Assembly: GCF_011064825.1 (NCBI RefSeq)
Contig: NZ_CP048751.1
Coordinates: 124,001 to 188,000 of the forward strand
Length of the DNA stretch: 64,000 bases
Source of the DNA: Brevundimonas mediterranea
Lineage (GTDB): Bacteria; Pseudomonadota; Alphaproteobacteria; Caulobacterales; Caulobacteraceae
Reading direction: 5' to 3'
Shown here one piece after another: positions 30,359-39,326 of this stretch. A program made the translations under genes and the position numbers. The notes below the pieces were generated by a model. It was given only the letters and a program-made list of their open reading frames with translations. It had not been told where the DNA came from and ran no database searches. The number at the start of each line of letters is the position of its first letter. The stretch's first letter is position 1.

Positions 30359-31777
30359 GTGAGCACCACGGACTCCGCCTTCGCTCCAGCCGAAGCGCCT
30401 GATATCGAAGACCACGCCGCCCTGGACGAGGACTATGTCCTCACCCCTCAATTCGTCGAAAAAGTCGTGGACGCCGCCGACGACGGCGACGGCATGCGGC
30501 TGCGGTCCCTGCTGGAGGATCTGCACCCCGCCGACGTCGCCGACCTGATGGGCTTCCTGACCTCGGAACACCGCGCCGTCGTGGTGCTGTGGCTGCCGCC
30601 GGAGCTGCTGGCCGAGACCCTGCCCGAACTGGATGACGGGATTCGGGAAGAGGTGCTGGAGCGGGTGCCGCACGGCACCCTGGCCGAGGCCCTGCAGGAA
30701 CTGGATTCCGATGACGCCGCCGCCGTGGTCGAGGACCTTGAGGACGACCAGCGCGAACGCGTTCTGGCGGCCATGCCGGACGTCGACCGCGCCGCGATCG
30801 AGAGCAGCCTGGGCTATGATGAGGAGTCCGCCGGCCGCCTGATGCAGCGCGAGGTGATGGCCGCGCCCCAATTCTGGAGCGTGGGCGACACCATCGACCA
30901 CATCCGCAAACAGGGCGACGATCTGCCGGAGCTGTTCTTCGACATCTATGTGGTCGATCCGCTGAACCGCCCGGTCGGCGGCGTGCCGATCAGCGGTCTG
31001 TTGCGCGCGCCGCGCAGCGCGGCCCTGGCCGACCTGATGGAGCCGATCAACGAGATCGCCGTCGATCAGGACCAGGAAGAGGTCGCCTATATCTTCGAGA
31101 AATACCACCTGATCTCGGCCCCGGTCGTGGACGCGGCCGGGCGGCTGGTGGGCCAGATCACCGTCGATGACATCGTCAACATCATTCAGGAAGAAAACCG
31201 CGAGGACATCCTGCGCCTGGCCGGTGTCGCCGACGAGGATCGCGGCTCGTCCGTGTCCGAGATCGTGCGCGGTCGCGTGCCCTGGCTGGCGATCAATCTG
31301 GCGACGGCCGCCCTGGGCGCCAGCGTCATCGGTCTGTTCGAAGGCACCATCCAGCAGATCGTCGCCCTGGCCGTGCTGATGCCCATCGTCTCGGCCATCG
31401 GCGGCAACGCCGGGACCCAGGCCCTGACCGTCACCGTCCGCGCTCTGGCGACCCGCGAACTGAACTCGGCCAACGCCATGCGGACCTTCCTGCGCGAGCT
31501 GGCGGTCGGCGTCGCCAACGGGCTGGTTCTGGCCCCCCTGATCGGGGTCGCGGCGGGATTCTGGTTCCGCGACGAGGACTGGCGGATCGGTCTGGTCATC
31601 GGGGCGGCCATGATCCTGAACCTGCTGGTGGCCGCCTGTATCGGCGTGCTCACGCCTTTGACCCTGTCAAAGCTGAAGTTCGACCCCGCCGTTTCGTCGG
31701 CGGTGTTCGTCACGGCCACGACCGACTTCTTCGGATTCCTGATTTTCCTCGGTCTGGCCACCATGGTTTTGCTGTAG
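30359..31777 (+). CDS. mgtE: Magnesium transporter MgtE
   Basis: 472 residues from a GTG at 30359 preceded by AAGGGAGG. Order: an N-terminal superhelical MgtE domain rich in acidic residues (about 45-150, with ADLMGFL and LDSDDAAAVVEDL), two CBS domains that sense cytosolic magnesium (about 155-280), and five transmembrane helices forming the pore (MPIVSAIGGNAGTQALT). It imports Mg2+ under feedback gating. It follows tRNA-Leu by 65 bases and is followed by the lysozyme-like gene after 12. Confidence 0.96.
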   Translation: MSTTDSAFAPAEAPDIEDHAALDEDYVLTPQFVEKVVDAADDGDGMRLRSLLEDLHPADVADLMGFLTSEHRAVVVLWLPPELLAETLPELDDGIREEVLERVPHGTLAEALQELDSDDAAAVVEDLEDDQRERVLAAMPDVDRAAIESSLGYDEESAGRLMQREVMAAPQFWSVGDTIDHIRKQGDDLPELFFDIYVVDPLNRPVGGVPISGLLRAPRSAALADLMEPINEIAVDQDQEEVAYIFEKYHLISAPVVDAAGRLVGQITVDDIVNIIQEENREDILRLAGVADEDRGSSVSEIVRGRVPWLAINLATAALGASVIGLFEGTIQQIVALAVLMPIVSAIGGNAGTQALTVTVRALATRELNSANAMRTFLRELAVGVANGLVLAPLIGVAAGFWFRDEDWRIGLVIGAAMILNLLVAACIGVLTPLTLSKLKFDPAVSSAVFVTATTDFFGFLIFLGLATMVLL

Positions 31778-31789
31778 AAGCCTGGCCCC

Positions 31790-33427
31790 ATGTTTGCTGA
31801 GACGTGGCCCTGGGCCGCGCCGCCGTCTCGCTTTGGGGCAACACCTGTGTCTGACACGCCGAAACCGACCAAGATCTCTCGCGAAGGGGTCATTCTGATC
31901 AAGAGCTTCGAGGGTTTCCGCCCGCGAGCCGTTCAGCGCGCCGACGGCCGCTGGACGATCGGCTATGGCCATACCCGTTCCGCCCGCGAAGGGCTGAGCG
32001 TGTCCGAGAGCGACGCCGAACTGCTGTTGCAGTACGACCTGATCCCGGTGGTTCGCGCCATCGGCTCCGTCCAGGCGCCGCTGAACCAGCATCAGTTCGA
32101 CGCCCTCGCCAGTTTCGCCTTCTCGGTGGGGGTTGATCGTTTCACGACGTCAGACGTCCTGGCCCGATTGAACGCGGGCGCGCCTGACGAAGCCGCCGAG
32201 GCCCTTGGCGGCTGGTCGGACGACACCGAGATCGCCACGCCGCCGCGACGCCGCGCCGCCGAACGCGCCCTGTTCGTCGCCAATCCCGACGCGCCGGTTT
32301 CGCTGGCCGACCTTCTCGCCGCGCCCCTGCCGCCGGTGGCCGCCACCCTCGTGGAACGCACCGTCGAACCGGAAACGCCGGTTGAGGGGGGCACGTTCGA
32401 AAACGCGGATGTCGCGCCCTTCCCGGCCCTGCCGTCGGCGACCCTAACGAGAGCGGCGGCCGTCGCGGTTCTGCTGGGCGAAGACCAGGACGGTCTGCTT
32501 CCCGTCGCTGCCGACGAGACGCCTCCGGCGCTTGAAGTCGCGCCGGTCGAAGAGGAATCGACCCCGGACGTCCTGATCGAGACAGACGTCGCCGAAGAAG
32601 CCGAACCGGCGAAAGAACCGGAGCCGCGCCCTTCGCCGCCCGCACCTCAGATCGACAAGACGGCCGGCGTCGCCGCCTTCTACTCCCCCTACGCCGTGCG
32701 CGCCCACGGCCCGCTGCTCGGCTTTGGAGCGGGACGCGTGAACGCCAAGCCGGAGGCGACCGCCGCCGCCAATGACCTCGTTGCGCAAGACGTCGAGGTC
32801 GAGGCGACGGAAGACCGTGCGGTCGAGACTTCATTCACCCCGCCCGCGGCCCTGCCCGCCCCCTCGCCAGGCGAAACAGCGGTCGCCGGCGGGGAGGTTT
32901 CAACGCCTGAACCGGCTGTAGAACCTGCGACTTCAGAAGACGCGCCTGAGACGTTTGAACAACCGCAAATGATCGCCGAGCAGGCGGTCGAAGTCCCGGT
33001 GTTCGCCGCCGCCGCGCCGCCGCAGGATCCGATCCCGCTTGAACTGACGGCTGATCCTGTCTCGCCGCAGGAATCGTCGAACGCCCGCCAGGCATGGCCC
33101 GAGAGCCGCGAGGCGGTCGATCCTGACCAGACGCCTCTGTTCGAGGCGGAAGAGAATTCCGCGATCGATGAAGAGATCCAGGCCGACTATGCTCCGGTCG
33201 CGCCCACCGCTCAGCAGGGCAGTTGGAGCGAAACGGCGACCTTTCTGGTGATGGGCGGCATCGGCATGCTGTCGTTCGGCGCCGCCATGGCCGCCTTCCG
33301 GCAATCCTCCCGTTCGAGCGACGAAACGCTCCTGATCGGCTGGGTGCTGGCCGTCATCGCCCTCGCCTGCGTCGGGGTGTCGGGCTACAATCTTTACAAA
33401 CGCTGGGGCCGCGCCGACCGCGCCTAA
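31790..33427 (+). CDS. Membrane-anchored GH24 lysozyme-like protein
   Basis: 545 residues. A GH24 (T4/phage-type) lysozyme domain spans about residues 28-165: KSFEGF holds the catalytic Glu41, and WTIGYGHT holds Thr56. The position of the usual catalytic Asp looks like Arg50, with Asp52 close by. A long acidic Pro/Glu-rich disordered stretch fills 170-465, and two transmembrane helices sit at the C-terminus (about 480-535). There is no N-terminal signal, so by topology the lysozyme domain may stay inside the cell. A GTG at 31847 is an alternative start. Twelve bases after mgtE. Confidence 0.75.
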   Translation: MFAETWPWAAPPSRFGATPVSDTPKPTKISREGVILIKSFEGFRPRAVQRADGRWTIGYGHTRSAREGLSVSESDAELLLQYDLIPVVRAIGSVQAPLNQHQFDALASFAFSVGVDRFTTSDVLARLNAGAPDEAAEALGGWSDDTEIATPPRRRAAERALFVANPDAPVSLADLLAAPLPPVAATLVERTVEPETPVEGGTFENADVAPFPALPSATLTRAAAVAVLLGEDQDGLLPVAADETPPALEVAPVEEESTPDVLIETDVAEEAEPAKEPEPRPSPPAPQIDKTAGVAAFYSPYAVRAHGPLLGFGAGRVNAKPEATAAANDLVAQDVEVEATEDRAVETSFTPPAALPAPSPGETAVAGGEVSTPEPAVEPATSEDAPETFEQPQMIAEQAVEVPVFAAAAPPQDPIPLELTADPVSPQESSNARQAWPESREAVDPDQTPLFEAEENSAIDEEIQADYAPVAPTAQQGSWSETATFLVMGGIGMLSFGAAMAAFRQSSRSSDETLLIGWVLAVIALACVGVSGYNLYKRWGRADRA

Positions 33428-33470
33428 GACTGTTTTGCGAAAGAGGATGCGCGATGCTACCCCTTTGCGC

Positions 33471-34640
33471 ATGAGCATTCCCTTCGCGCCGCAATCCATG
33501 GAATTCAGCCTCGGCGAAAACGCCGACGCGATTCGCGAGACGACCGCCCGATGGGCGGCAGATCGCTTGGCCCCCCTGGCGGCCGAGATCGACGCGACAA
33601 ACGCCTTCAGGCGCGAGCTCTGGCCCGAGATGGGCGAACTGGGTCTGCACGGGATCACGGTCGAAGAAGACTACGGCGGCCTGGGCCTGGGCTATCTGGA
33701 ACATGTCGTGGCGATGGAAGAGGTGTCCCGCGCCTCGGCCTCCATCGGCCTGAGCTACGGCGCCCACTCCAACCTGTGCGTCAACCAGATCCGCCGCTGG
33801 GGCACGCCCGAGCAGAAGCGGAAATATCTGCCCAAACTCATCAGCGGTGAACATGTCGGCGCGCTCGCCATGTCCGAGGCCGGATCCGGCTCGGACGTGA
33901 TGTCGATGCGGACGCGGGCCGACCGAAAGGGCGACCGCTATGTCCTGAACGGAACCAAGTTCTGGATCACCAACGCCCCCCACGCCGACACCCTGGTCGT
34001 TTACGCCAAGAGCGATCCCGACGCCGGATCAAAGGGCTGCACCGCCTTCCTGATAGAAAAGGGCATGAAGGGGTTCAGCGTCTCCAAGAAGCTGGACAAG
34101 ATGGGCATGCGCGGCTCGGACACCGCGGAACTGGTGTTCGAGGACTGCGAGGTGCCCGAGGAGAACATCATGGGACCGGTGGGGGGCGGCGCCGGCGTTC
34201 TGATGAGCGGCCTGGACTATGAGCGCGCGGTCCTCGCCGCCGGCCCGCTGGGCATCATGCAGGCCGCCCTGGACGTCGTCCTGCCCTATGTCCGCGACCG
34301 CCAGCAGTTCGGCCGACCGATCGGATCATTCCAGCTGATGCAGGGCAAGGTGGCGGACATGTACGTCGCCCTGAACAGCGCCCGCGCCTACGTCTATTCG
34401 GTCGCCCGCGCCTGCGACGCCGGCCTGACGACCCGCTACGACGCCGCCGGCGCCATTCTACTGGCGTCCGAAAACGCGGTGAAGGTCACGCTTGAGGCCG
34501 TCCAGGCCCTGGGCGGCGCAGGCTACACCAAGGAATGGCCGGTCGAACGCCTGGTCCGCGACGCCAAGCTCTACGACATCGGCGCCGGCACCAACGAAAT
34601 CCGTCGCTTCCTGATCGGTCGGGAACTGCTGGGCGGCTGA
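33471..34640 (+). CDS. Isovaleryl-CoA dehydrogenase
   Basis: 389 residues from 33471 ([12 protein letters not shown]); ATG at 33447 is possible. A FAD-dependent acyl-CoA dehydrogenase closest to isovaleryl-CoA dehydrogenase of leucine degradation. [14 protein letters not shown] and [15 protein letters not shown] are family signatures. The catalytic glutamate is in [10 protein letters not shown], the position specific to the isovaleryl type, rather than in the C-terminal position used by others. The usual liu partners (methylcrotonyl-CoA carboxylase and others) are not adjacent. Confidence 0.9.
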   Translation: MSIPFAPQSMEFSLGENADAIRETTARWAADRLAPLAAEIDATNAFRRELWPEMGELGLHGITVEEDYGGLGLGYLEHVVAMEEVSRASASIGLSYGAHSNLCVNQIRRWGTPEQKRKYLPKLISGEHVGALAMSEAGSGSDVMSMRTRADRKGDRYVLNGTKFWITNAPHADTLVVYAKSDPDAGSKGCTAFLIEKGMKGFSVSKKLDKMGMRGSDTAELVFEDCEVPEENIMGPVGGGAGVLMSGLDYERAVLAAGPLGIMQAALDVVLPYVRDRQQFGRPIGSFQLMQGKVADMYVALNSARAYVYSVARACDAGLTTRYDAAGAILLASENAVKVTLEAVQALGGAGYTKEWPVERLVRDAKLYDIGAGTNEIRRFLIGRELLGG

Positions 34641-34670
34641 CGGCTTCTTCCGGGCGGAAGGAGACATCCC

Positions 34671-34859
34671 ATGCCCGCAAAATCCGCAGCCCAGCAGAAG
34701 GCCGCCGGCGCCGCCCTGTCGGCCAAACGCGGCGACACGCCCAAGTCCGAACTCCAGGGCGCTTCGAAATCGATGGTGGAGTCCATGACCGAGAAACAGC
34801 TCGAGGACTTCGCCCACACCAAACGGAAGGGCAAGCCCGAGCACGCGGCGAAGAAATAG
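34671..34859 (+). CDS. DUF3008 small basic protein
   Basis: 62 residues, starting MPAKSAAQQKAAGAALSAKR, then LQGASKSMVESMTEKQLEDFAHTKRKGKPEH. This matches the DUF3008 family, short lysine-rich proteins found near stress genes in alphaproteobacteria. GGAAGGAGA lies before the ATG. Function unknown. Confidence 0.88.
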   Translation: MPAKSAAQQKAAGAALSAKRGDTPKSELQGASKSMVESMTEKQLEDFAHTKRKGKPEHAAKK

Positions 34860-34960
34860 GCGCCGCCGGTGCGATTATTCGGCTTTGTTGCCGTTCGGTA
34901 AGTGGCGGTGAAACCTCTGTGCGCCTAGATGGCGCGAACCCCTTTCCCGAGCCGCGCCTG

Positions 34961-35599
34961 ATGCCCGCCCAACCGCCTCCGAACGACGACCTGCGGCTCT
35001 TCTCGGACGTGATCGAGGAGCTAGGCGAAGGCGACGATCCCAAGCTGAAGCTCGAGGAGCTGGTCGCGGCCTTCGGCGAGCGCGGCTTCGGGGCGATGAT
35101 CCTGATTCTCTCGATGCTGGCCCTGCTGCCCTGGCCGCCAGGGGGCAAGGCGGTGTTCGCGGTCCCCATCATATTGATGTCGCTGGAGCTTGCCTTCCAG
35201 CGCAGTTCGATCTGGCTCCCACGCTGGGCGCTCCGCACCTCCATCAGCCGTGCGGCCTATCGCGCGGGGGTGTCGCGAATCATGAAGACGGTCCGTTACG
35301 TCGAGAACCTGACCCGACCGCGCATCCCGTTCCTGACCGGCGAGGTCGCCGACACGGTCACCGGTCTGATCTGCGTGATCCTGGCGCTGATCATGGCCCT
35401 GCCCATCCCGTTCGGCGACGCCCTGCCCGGCATCGCCCTGGTCTTCTTCGCCCTGGGCATGATGCAGAGGGACGGGATCGCCATCCTGCTGGGCGCACTC
35501 GCGACCGGCGGCTGCGCCCTGTATCTGTTCCTGATCTGGCGCACGGTCTTCGAAGTCGCCCACCACGCGGCCGGCTGGTTCGCCCAGATCTTTCACTGA
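34961..35599 (+). CDS. exoD: ExoD-family membrane protein
   Basis: 212 residues from the ATG at 34961; the open frame continues upstream but the ExoD start fits here. Four or more hydrophobic helices, with the family segments FGERGFGAMILILSMLALLPWPPGG, RPRIPFLTG and IPFGDALPGIALVFFALGMMQRDG. ExoD of Sinorhizobium affects exopolysaccharide production and alkaline tolerance; the biochemical role is unknown. A terminator follows. Confidence 0.87.
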   Translation: MPAQPPPNDDLRLFSDVIEELGEGDDPKLKLEELVAAFGERGFGAMILILSMLALLPWPPGGKAVFAVPIILMSLELAFQRSSIWLPRWALRTSISRAAYRAGVSRIMKTVRYVENLTRPRIPFLTGEVADTVTGLICVILALIMALPIPFGDALPGIALVFFALGMMQRDGIAILLGALATGGCALYLFLIWRTVFEVAHHAAGWFAQIFH

Positions 35600-35608
35600 A
35601 GCCAGACA

Positions 35609-35641
35609 AAAGGGCCGCCGCGTCGCCGCGACGGCCCTTCA
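35609..35641 (+). terminator. Terminator after exoD
   Basis: A 13-bp stem with one C-A mismatch (AAGGGCCGCCGCG against CGCGACGGCCCTT), TCGC loop, then TTCATTGT. Confidence 0.7.
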
Positions 35642-35836
35642 TTGTCTGACCGCGAACGGCCGGACCACAACACTCAGCCTGAACAGCGCCAAAACAGCCC
35701 GACGGGCGTTAGCGCCAACCAAAAGGTCAGGCCCGGACCTCTCCGAGGACCAGGGTCGCGGCCACCGCACGCGATTGATGACAATGAGACACTGGATCAC
35801 CTCCTTTCGACTGTTCAACAGGGATCTGAAAGGTAG
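35642..35836 (+). CDS. Doubtful small ORF, disordered product
   Basis: 64 codons from a TTG directly after the exoD terminator. The product is polar and disordered with no domain; no ribosome-binding site. Codon use is compatible with coding, but nothing else supports it. It may be spurious. Confidence 0.2.
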   Translation: MSDRERPDHNTQPEQRQNSPTGVSANQKVRPGPLRGPGSRPPHAIDDNETLDHLLSTVQQGSER

Positions 35837-35891
35837 GTCGGTTCAACAGCTTGCAGCAACAGGCTTCGCGATTTCGTGAAGAAGGGCGCGT

Positions 35892-36257
35892 TCAGGCCGC
35901 CTGCTGCGCTCCCGGCGCCAGCCCCTGCATCATCATGCGGTTGATCTCGATCAGGTCCTGGAACGTCTCTTCGCCGCGCATGACAGCGGAGGAGTGGCGA
36001 TTGATGAACAGGCTCAGGGAAATGATCTGCGCGCGCAGGGACGCCGGCAGCACGTTGGCGGGATCGCCGCAGTCCGAAGCCAGAGTCGACCACAGACGCC
36101 GGTTCCAGTCCAGCGCGTCGATACGCGTGGCCAGATCCCGTTCATCGACCGTCGAGGCATGCACCAGCGCGCGCGTGACCTGGCCGAAGAGCCGGTACTC
36201 CAGGTCGCGCGGCGTCTCAGCCCGCGACGTCGCCGCTTTGTAAGCTTGAAGCGACAT
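35892..36257 (-). CDS. flaF: Flagellar biosynthesis regulator FlaF
   Basis: 121 residues. The FlaF family is recognisable from the [27 protein letters not shown] start, [16 protein letters not shown], and [16 protein letters not shown]. In Caulobacter FlaF is needed for flagellin synthesis and works with FlbT, which represses flagellin translation. It overlaps flbT by 41 bases, with the pair in one transcript. No flagellin gene is next to it in this window. Confidence 0.93.
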   Translation of the reverse strand: MSLQAYKAATSRAETPRDLEYRLFGQVTRALVHASTVDERDLATRIDALDWNRRLWSTLASDCGDPANVLPASLRAQIISLSLFINRHSSAVMRGEETFQDLIEINRMMMQGLAPGAQQAA

Positions 36258-36639
36258 TCAGAACCTTTTCTTCGTATTCGACAATCTTACGGGCCGCCAT
36301 CAGGGCCTTGTAGTATTCGCGCGCCAGAACGTGACGCGAGGCGGAGACGCATTCGGCGAGAATGGCGGGGTTCTTGGTCGCGCCCATGAACTCGGAGATC
36401 CGCAGCGCCAATTCGTCGTAGAACTTCGCTGCAGAGGCCTCTTCCAGATACATCATCATGATCGGGAAATAGATCCGGCGGGCGGGGGTGGTGACCTCGT
36501 CCGCCTGCATGATGTCCTTCTCGCGCAGCACGCTGGCGCGGTTCTGAAGAATCAGCACCCCGCGACGGTCGCCGTTCTGGACCACCGCGCCGTTCAACAC
36601 GAACCGCTCGCCGGGTTTCAACGACAGCTTCAACGCCAT
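36217..36639 (-). CDS. flbT: Flagellin translational repressor FlbT
   Basis: 140 residues starting [19 protein letters not shown], with [25 protein letters not shown] and [19 protein letters not shown], all typical of FlbT. In Caulobacter FlbT binds the 5' leader of flagellin mRNA and destabilises it until the hook is finished. The long overlap with flaF (41 bases) implies tight coupling. A TTAACCAT element about 85 bases upstream may be a CtrA half-site. Confidence 0.94.
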   Translation of the reverse strand: MALKLSLKPGERFVLNGAVVQNGDRRGVLILQNRASVLREKDIMQADEVTTPARRIYFPIMMMYLEEASAAKFYDELALRISEFMGATKNPAILAECVSASRHVLAREYYKALMAARKIVEYEEKVLNVASSLQSGDVAG

Positions 36640-36718
36640 GGACGACCGAACTCCCCAATAGGTCGGAACCGGTCAATCCTGGACCGCACCTGATGAGTCG
36701 AACCTTAACGCGAGAGGG

Positions 36719-36726
36719 TTAACCAT
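36719..36726. promoter_or_regulatory. Possible CtrA half-site
   Basis: TTAACCAT on the plus strand between flbT and the divergent acidic-protein gene, with a second TTAA ten bases to its left (36705). CtrA full sites normally have a 7-base spacing, so only a half-site is claimed. Confidence 0.3.
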
Positions 36727-36794
36727 CTCTTGTCCCCCCGTACGCTGGAACACCTAGCCACGGCTGACGTTTCCTCTTCGCAGAGGAGGCGCAC

Positions 36795-37232
36795 ATGCCG
36801 GACAACGATTACCAGGACGACCAGGAGCAGTCGGAGGTCTTCGACGAAACCCATGTCGACGACGAGGGCGAAGGCGACATCCTGCTGGACGAGGCCGAAC
36901 AGGTGCTGGACGTCACCCAGGCGGACGGCGACGCCGACGAGGATGAGTTCGACGAGGACGATCTCGACATCGACGATCAACTCGCTCTCGACGGGATCGC
37001 GCGCGAAGCCGACGCCCTGCTGGGCGTGGATGGCGAAACCCTGAGCCAGTCTGACGCGGACAGCAACAATCTGCGCGCGGACGATGAGGTCGAGCTGGTC
37101 TATTCCGGCCTGATGGAGAACGAGCGCGGGGCCCAGGCCAGCGCCGCCCACTGGGAATCCAAACGTCTCGACGACGACGACATCGAACAACTGGGCTACG
37201 CGCCCGATCAAACCCCTGATCCGGCGCCCTGA
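36795..37232 (+). CDS. Very acidic hypothetical protein
   Basis: 145 residues, about a third Asp and Glu in the first 100 (DEDEFDEDDLDIDDQ), probably disordered there, with a short C-terminal part (ELVYSGLMENERGAQASAAHWESKRLDDDDI). GAGGAGG precedes the ATG, so it is very likely translated. No family recognised. Divergent from flbT and 25 bases before the next small gene. Confidence 0.6.
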   Translation: MPDNDYQDDQEQSEVFDETHVDDEGEGDILLDEAEQVLDVTQADGDADEDEFDEDDLDIDDQLALDGIAREADALLGVDGETLSQSDADSNNLRADDEVELVYSGLMENERGAQASAAHWESKRLDDDDIEQLGYAPDQTPDPAP

Positions 37233-37257
37233 GCCGCCAATCCCTTAAGGAGACGAC

Positions 37258-37455
37258 ATGAACGATCCCCACGCCAAGGCCGACGCATCCACCGATACTC
37301 CCTATGCGAAACGAATCGTCGCCGAGGAGGGCAAGACGGACCAGCTGAAGGACAAGGTGCAGGAGGCCGAAAGCCGCGAAGAGGCTCTGGTGGACGAAGG
37401 CGTCGAAGAGACCTTCCCCGCCAGCGACCCGGTGTCGGCCAAACACATCACCTGA
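37258..37455 (+). CDS. Small conserved protein with ETFPASDPVS motif
   Basis: 65 residues. The first half is polar; the C-terminal half (VDEGVEETFPASDPVSAKH) carries a motif I recognise as recurring at the end of short proteins in many alphaproteobacteria. AAGGAGACGAC precedes the ATG. Function unknown. Probably co-transcribed with the acidic protein. Confidence 0.7.
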   Translation: MNDPHAKADASTDTPYAKRIVAEEGKTDQLKDKVQEAESREEALVDEGVEETFPASDPVSAKHIT

Positions 37456-37518
37456 TCGCTGTTCATACCCGATCCGATCCGCTAACCCGCTTCGTGACAT
37501 TCACGGAGCGGGTTTTTC

Positions 37519-38379
37519 ATGGGCCGGTTCGAAGGCACCGATCGCTACATCGCCACCGCTGACCTCAAGGTCGCGGTCAACGCCGCCGTGGCGCTGGAAC
37601 GGCCTCTGCTGATCAAGGGCGAACCCGGGACGGGCAAGACGGTTCTGGCCTATGAGATCGCCAAGGCCTTCGACGCGCCCCTGATCACCTGGCACGTCAA
37701 ATCGACGACCAAGGCGCACAACGGCCTGTATGAATACGACGCCGTCAGCCGCCTGCGCGACAGCCAGCTGGGCGATGAGCGGGTTCACGACGTCCGCAAC
37801 TACCTGAAGAAGGGCAAGCTGTGGGAGGCCTTCACCGCCCCGGCCCGCCCCGTGCTGCTGATCGACGAGATCGACAAGGCCGACATCGAATTCCCCAACG
37901 ACCTCCTGCAGGAGCTCGACCGGATGGAATTCTATGTCCAGGAGATCGACGAGACGATCCGGGCCGAAATCCGCCCCATCGTCATCATCACCTCAAACAA
38001 CGAGAAGGAGCTGCCGGACGCCTTCCTGCGCCGCTGCTTCTTCCACTACATCCGCTTCCCTGACGCCGAGACCCTGTCGGCCATCGTCGATGTCCACTTC
38101 CCCGGCATCAAGCCCCGCCTGGTCGCTGAAGCCCTCAAGACCTTCTACGAGATCCGCGACACGCCGGGTCTGAAGAAGAAGCCGTCCACCTCGGAACTGC
38201 TGGACTGGCTGAAGCTGCTGCTGGTCGAGGATATCGACGCCGAGACCCTGAGGGAAAAGACGCCGAACAAGCTGATCCCGCCCCTGCACGGCGCCCTGTT
38301 GAAGAACGAACAGGACATCCACCTGTTCGAACGGCTGGCCTTCCTGGGTCGGCGCGACGGCGGCCGCCCAGGCGGTTGA
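37519..38379 (+). CDS. MoxR-family AAA+ ATPase
   Basis: 286 residues. AAA+ module with Walker A GEPGTGKT (34-41), Walker B LLIDEID (113-119), the sensor SNNEKELPDAFLRRC, and a C-terminal lid domain. MoxR ATPases act as chaperones for metal-enzyme or complex maturation, generally with a VWA-domain partner encoded next to them. None is here; a lipoprotein gene follows. GGAG lies upstream of the ATG. Confidence 0.9.
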   Translation: MGRFEGTDRYIATADLKVAVNAAVALERPLLIKGEPGTGKTVLAYEIAKAFDAPLITWHVKSTTKAHNGLYEYDAVSRLRDSQLGDERVHDVRNYLKKGKLWEAFTAPARPVLLIDEIDKADIEFPNDLLQELDRMEFYVQEIDETIRAEIRPIVIITSNNEKELPDAFLRRCFFHYIRFPDAETLSAIVDVHFPGIKPRLVAEALKTFYEIRDTPGLKKKPSTSELLDWLKLLLVEDIDAETLREKTPNKLIPPLHGALLKNEQDIHLFERLAFLGRRDGGRPGG

Positions 38380-38447
38380 TCGGGCGGTTGATCGGCATTA
38401 CCGCGATTTCACTGGATCGAAGCCGCCCAGCGCCCACAATAGCAAAC

Positions 38448-39257
38448 ATGAGCGTTACCGCCCCGTATCGTCTTCTGACCGCCGGCCTGATGGCCGCAAG
38501 CCTGAGCGCCGGCCTGGCGGCCTGCGACGGCGAAAACGCGGTCCGCATCACCACCACCACGACCACCTCGCCGGACGACACGCCCTTGGGCGTGTTGAAG
38601 GTGGTGGATGGCCTGCAATGCCCGGACGCCCTGAACGTCCTGACCCGCAAGGGATCGGCCAGCCCCGGCGGGGGATCCTGCACCTATGGCGGGCCGCGCG
38701 GGTCCGAGGTGGTTCTCTATCTGGTCAAGCTGGACGGTCGTTCGGCCGATCAGGTGCTGCGGGACTACGAACGCCGCCTGTCCGATGAAATGCCGCAGGC
38801 GGCGGTGCGGATCGACGCCCGCGAGCGTCAGACGGGCGAAGACAAGACCTCGGTCGAGGCGCCGGGCGTCAACATCAGGACCAAAGGCGAAGACGCCACC
38901 GTCAGCCTGCCCGGCATCCACATAGAGACCCAGGGCGACAACGCCTCCGTCCGTATCGCCGGCATCAACATCCAGTCCAAGGACGGCCAGGGCGTGCGGA
39001 CGGAGACCAGCAACGTCAGCGTCCAGTCCAACGGCGAAACCACCCAGGTCCGCACCCAGGCGCCCGGTGACGCCACCCGCATGACCTTCCTGCTCGCCGA
39101 CGACAATGTCGAAGCCGGCGCCTGGCGTCAGGTGGGGTTCGTGGCGCGCGGTCCGGTCGGCGGCCCCCTGGTCATCGCCACTGTGCGGTCCAAGGCCACC
39201 AACGACCGGGTGTTCGAATCCGCCAAGGATCTGGTCGCGCTGAACGTCGGGAACTGA
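38448..39257 (+). CDS. Lipoprotein with four tandem strand repeats
   Basis: 269 residues from the ATG at 38448, chosen for its lipoprotein signal (lipobox LAAC, Cys26); an in-frame TTG lies upstream at 38376, overlapping the moxR stop. After a Thr tract (34-40) comes a small compact domain with two cysteines (58, 78). Residues 139-204 then hold four repeats of about 16-17 residues (PGVNIRTKGEDATVSL, PGIHIETQGDNASVRI, and two weaker ones) that look like a small beta-helix or stacked strands. The C-terminus is another alpha/beta part. No function assigned. Confidence 0.7.
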   Translation: MSVTAPYRLLTAGLMAASLSAGLAACDGENAVRITTTTTTSPDDTPLGVLKVVDGLQCPDALNVLTRKGSASPGGGSCTYGGPRGSEVVLYLVKLDGRSADQVLRDYERRLSDEMPQAAVRIDARERQTGEDKTSVEAPGVNIRTKGEDATVSLPGIHIETQGDNASVRIAGINIQSKDGQGVRTETSNVSVQSNGETTQVRTQAPGDATRMTFLLADDNVEAGAWRQVGFVARGPVGGPLVIATVRSKATNDRVFESAKDLVALNVGN

Positions 39258-39326
39258 CGGTTTTCCACGCTGGATGCGGCGCTGATCGATCCGATTCGCC
39301 CTTGCCGCCTTGATCCCCGCGCCGCT

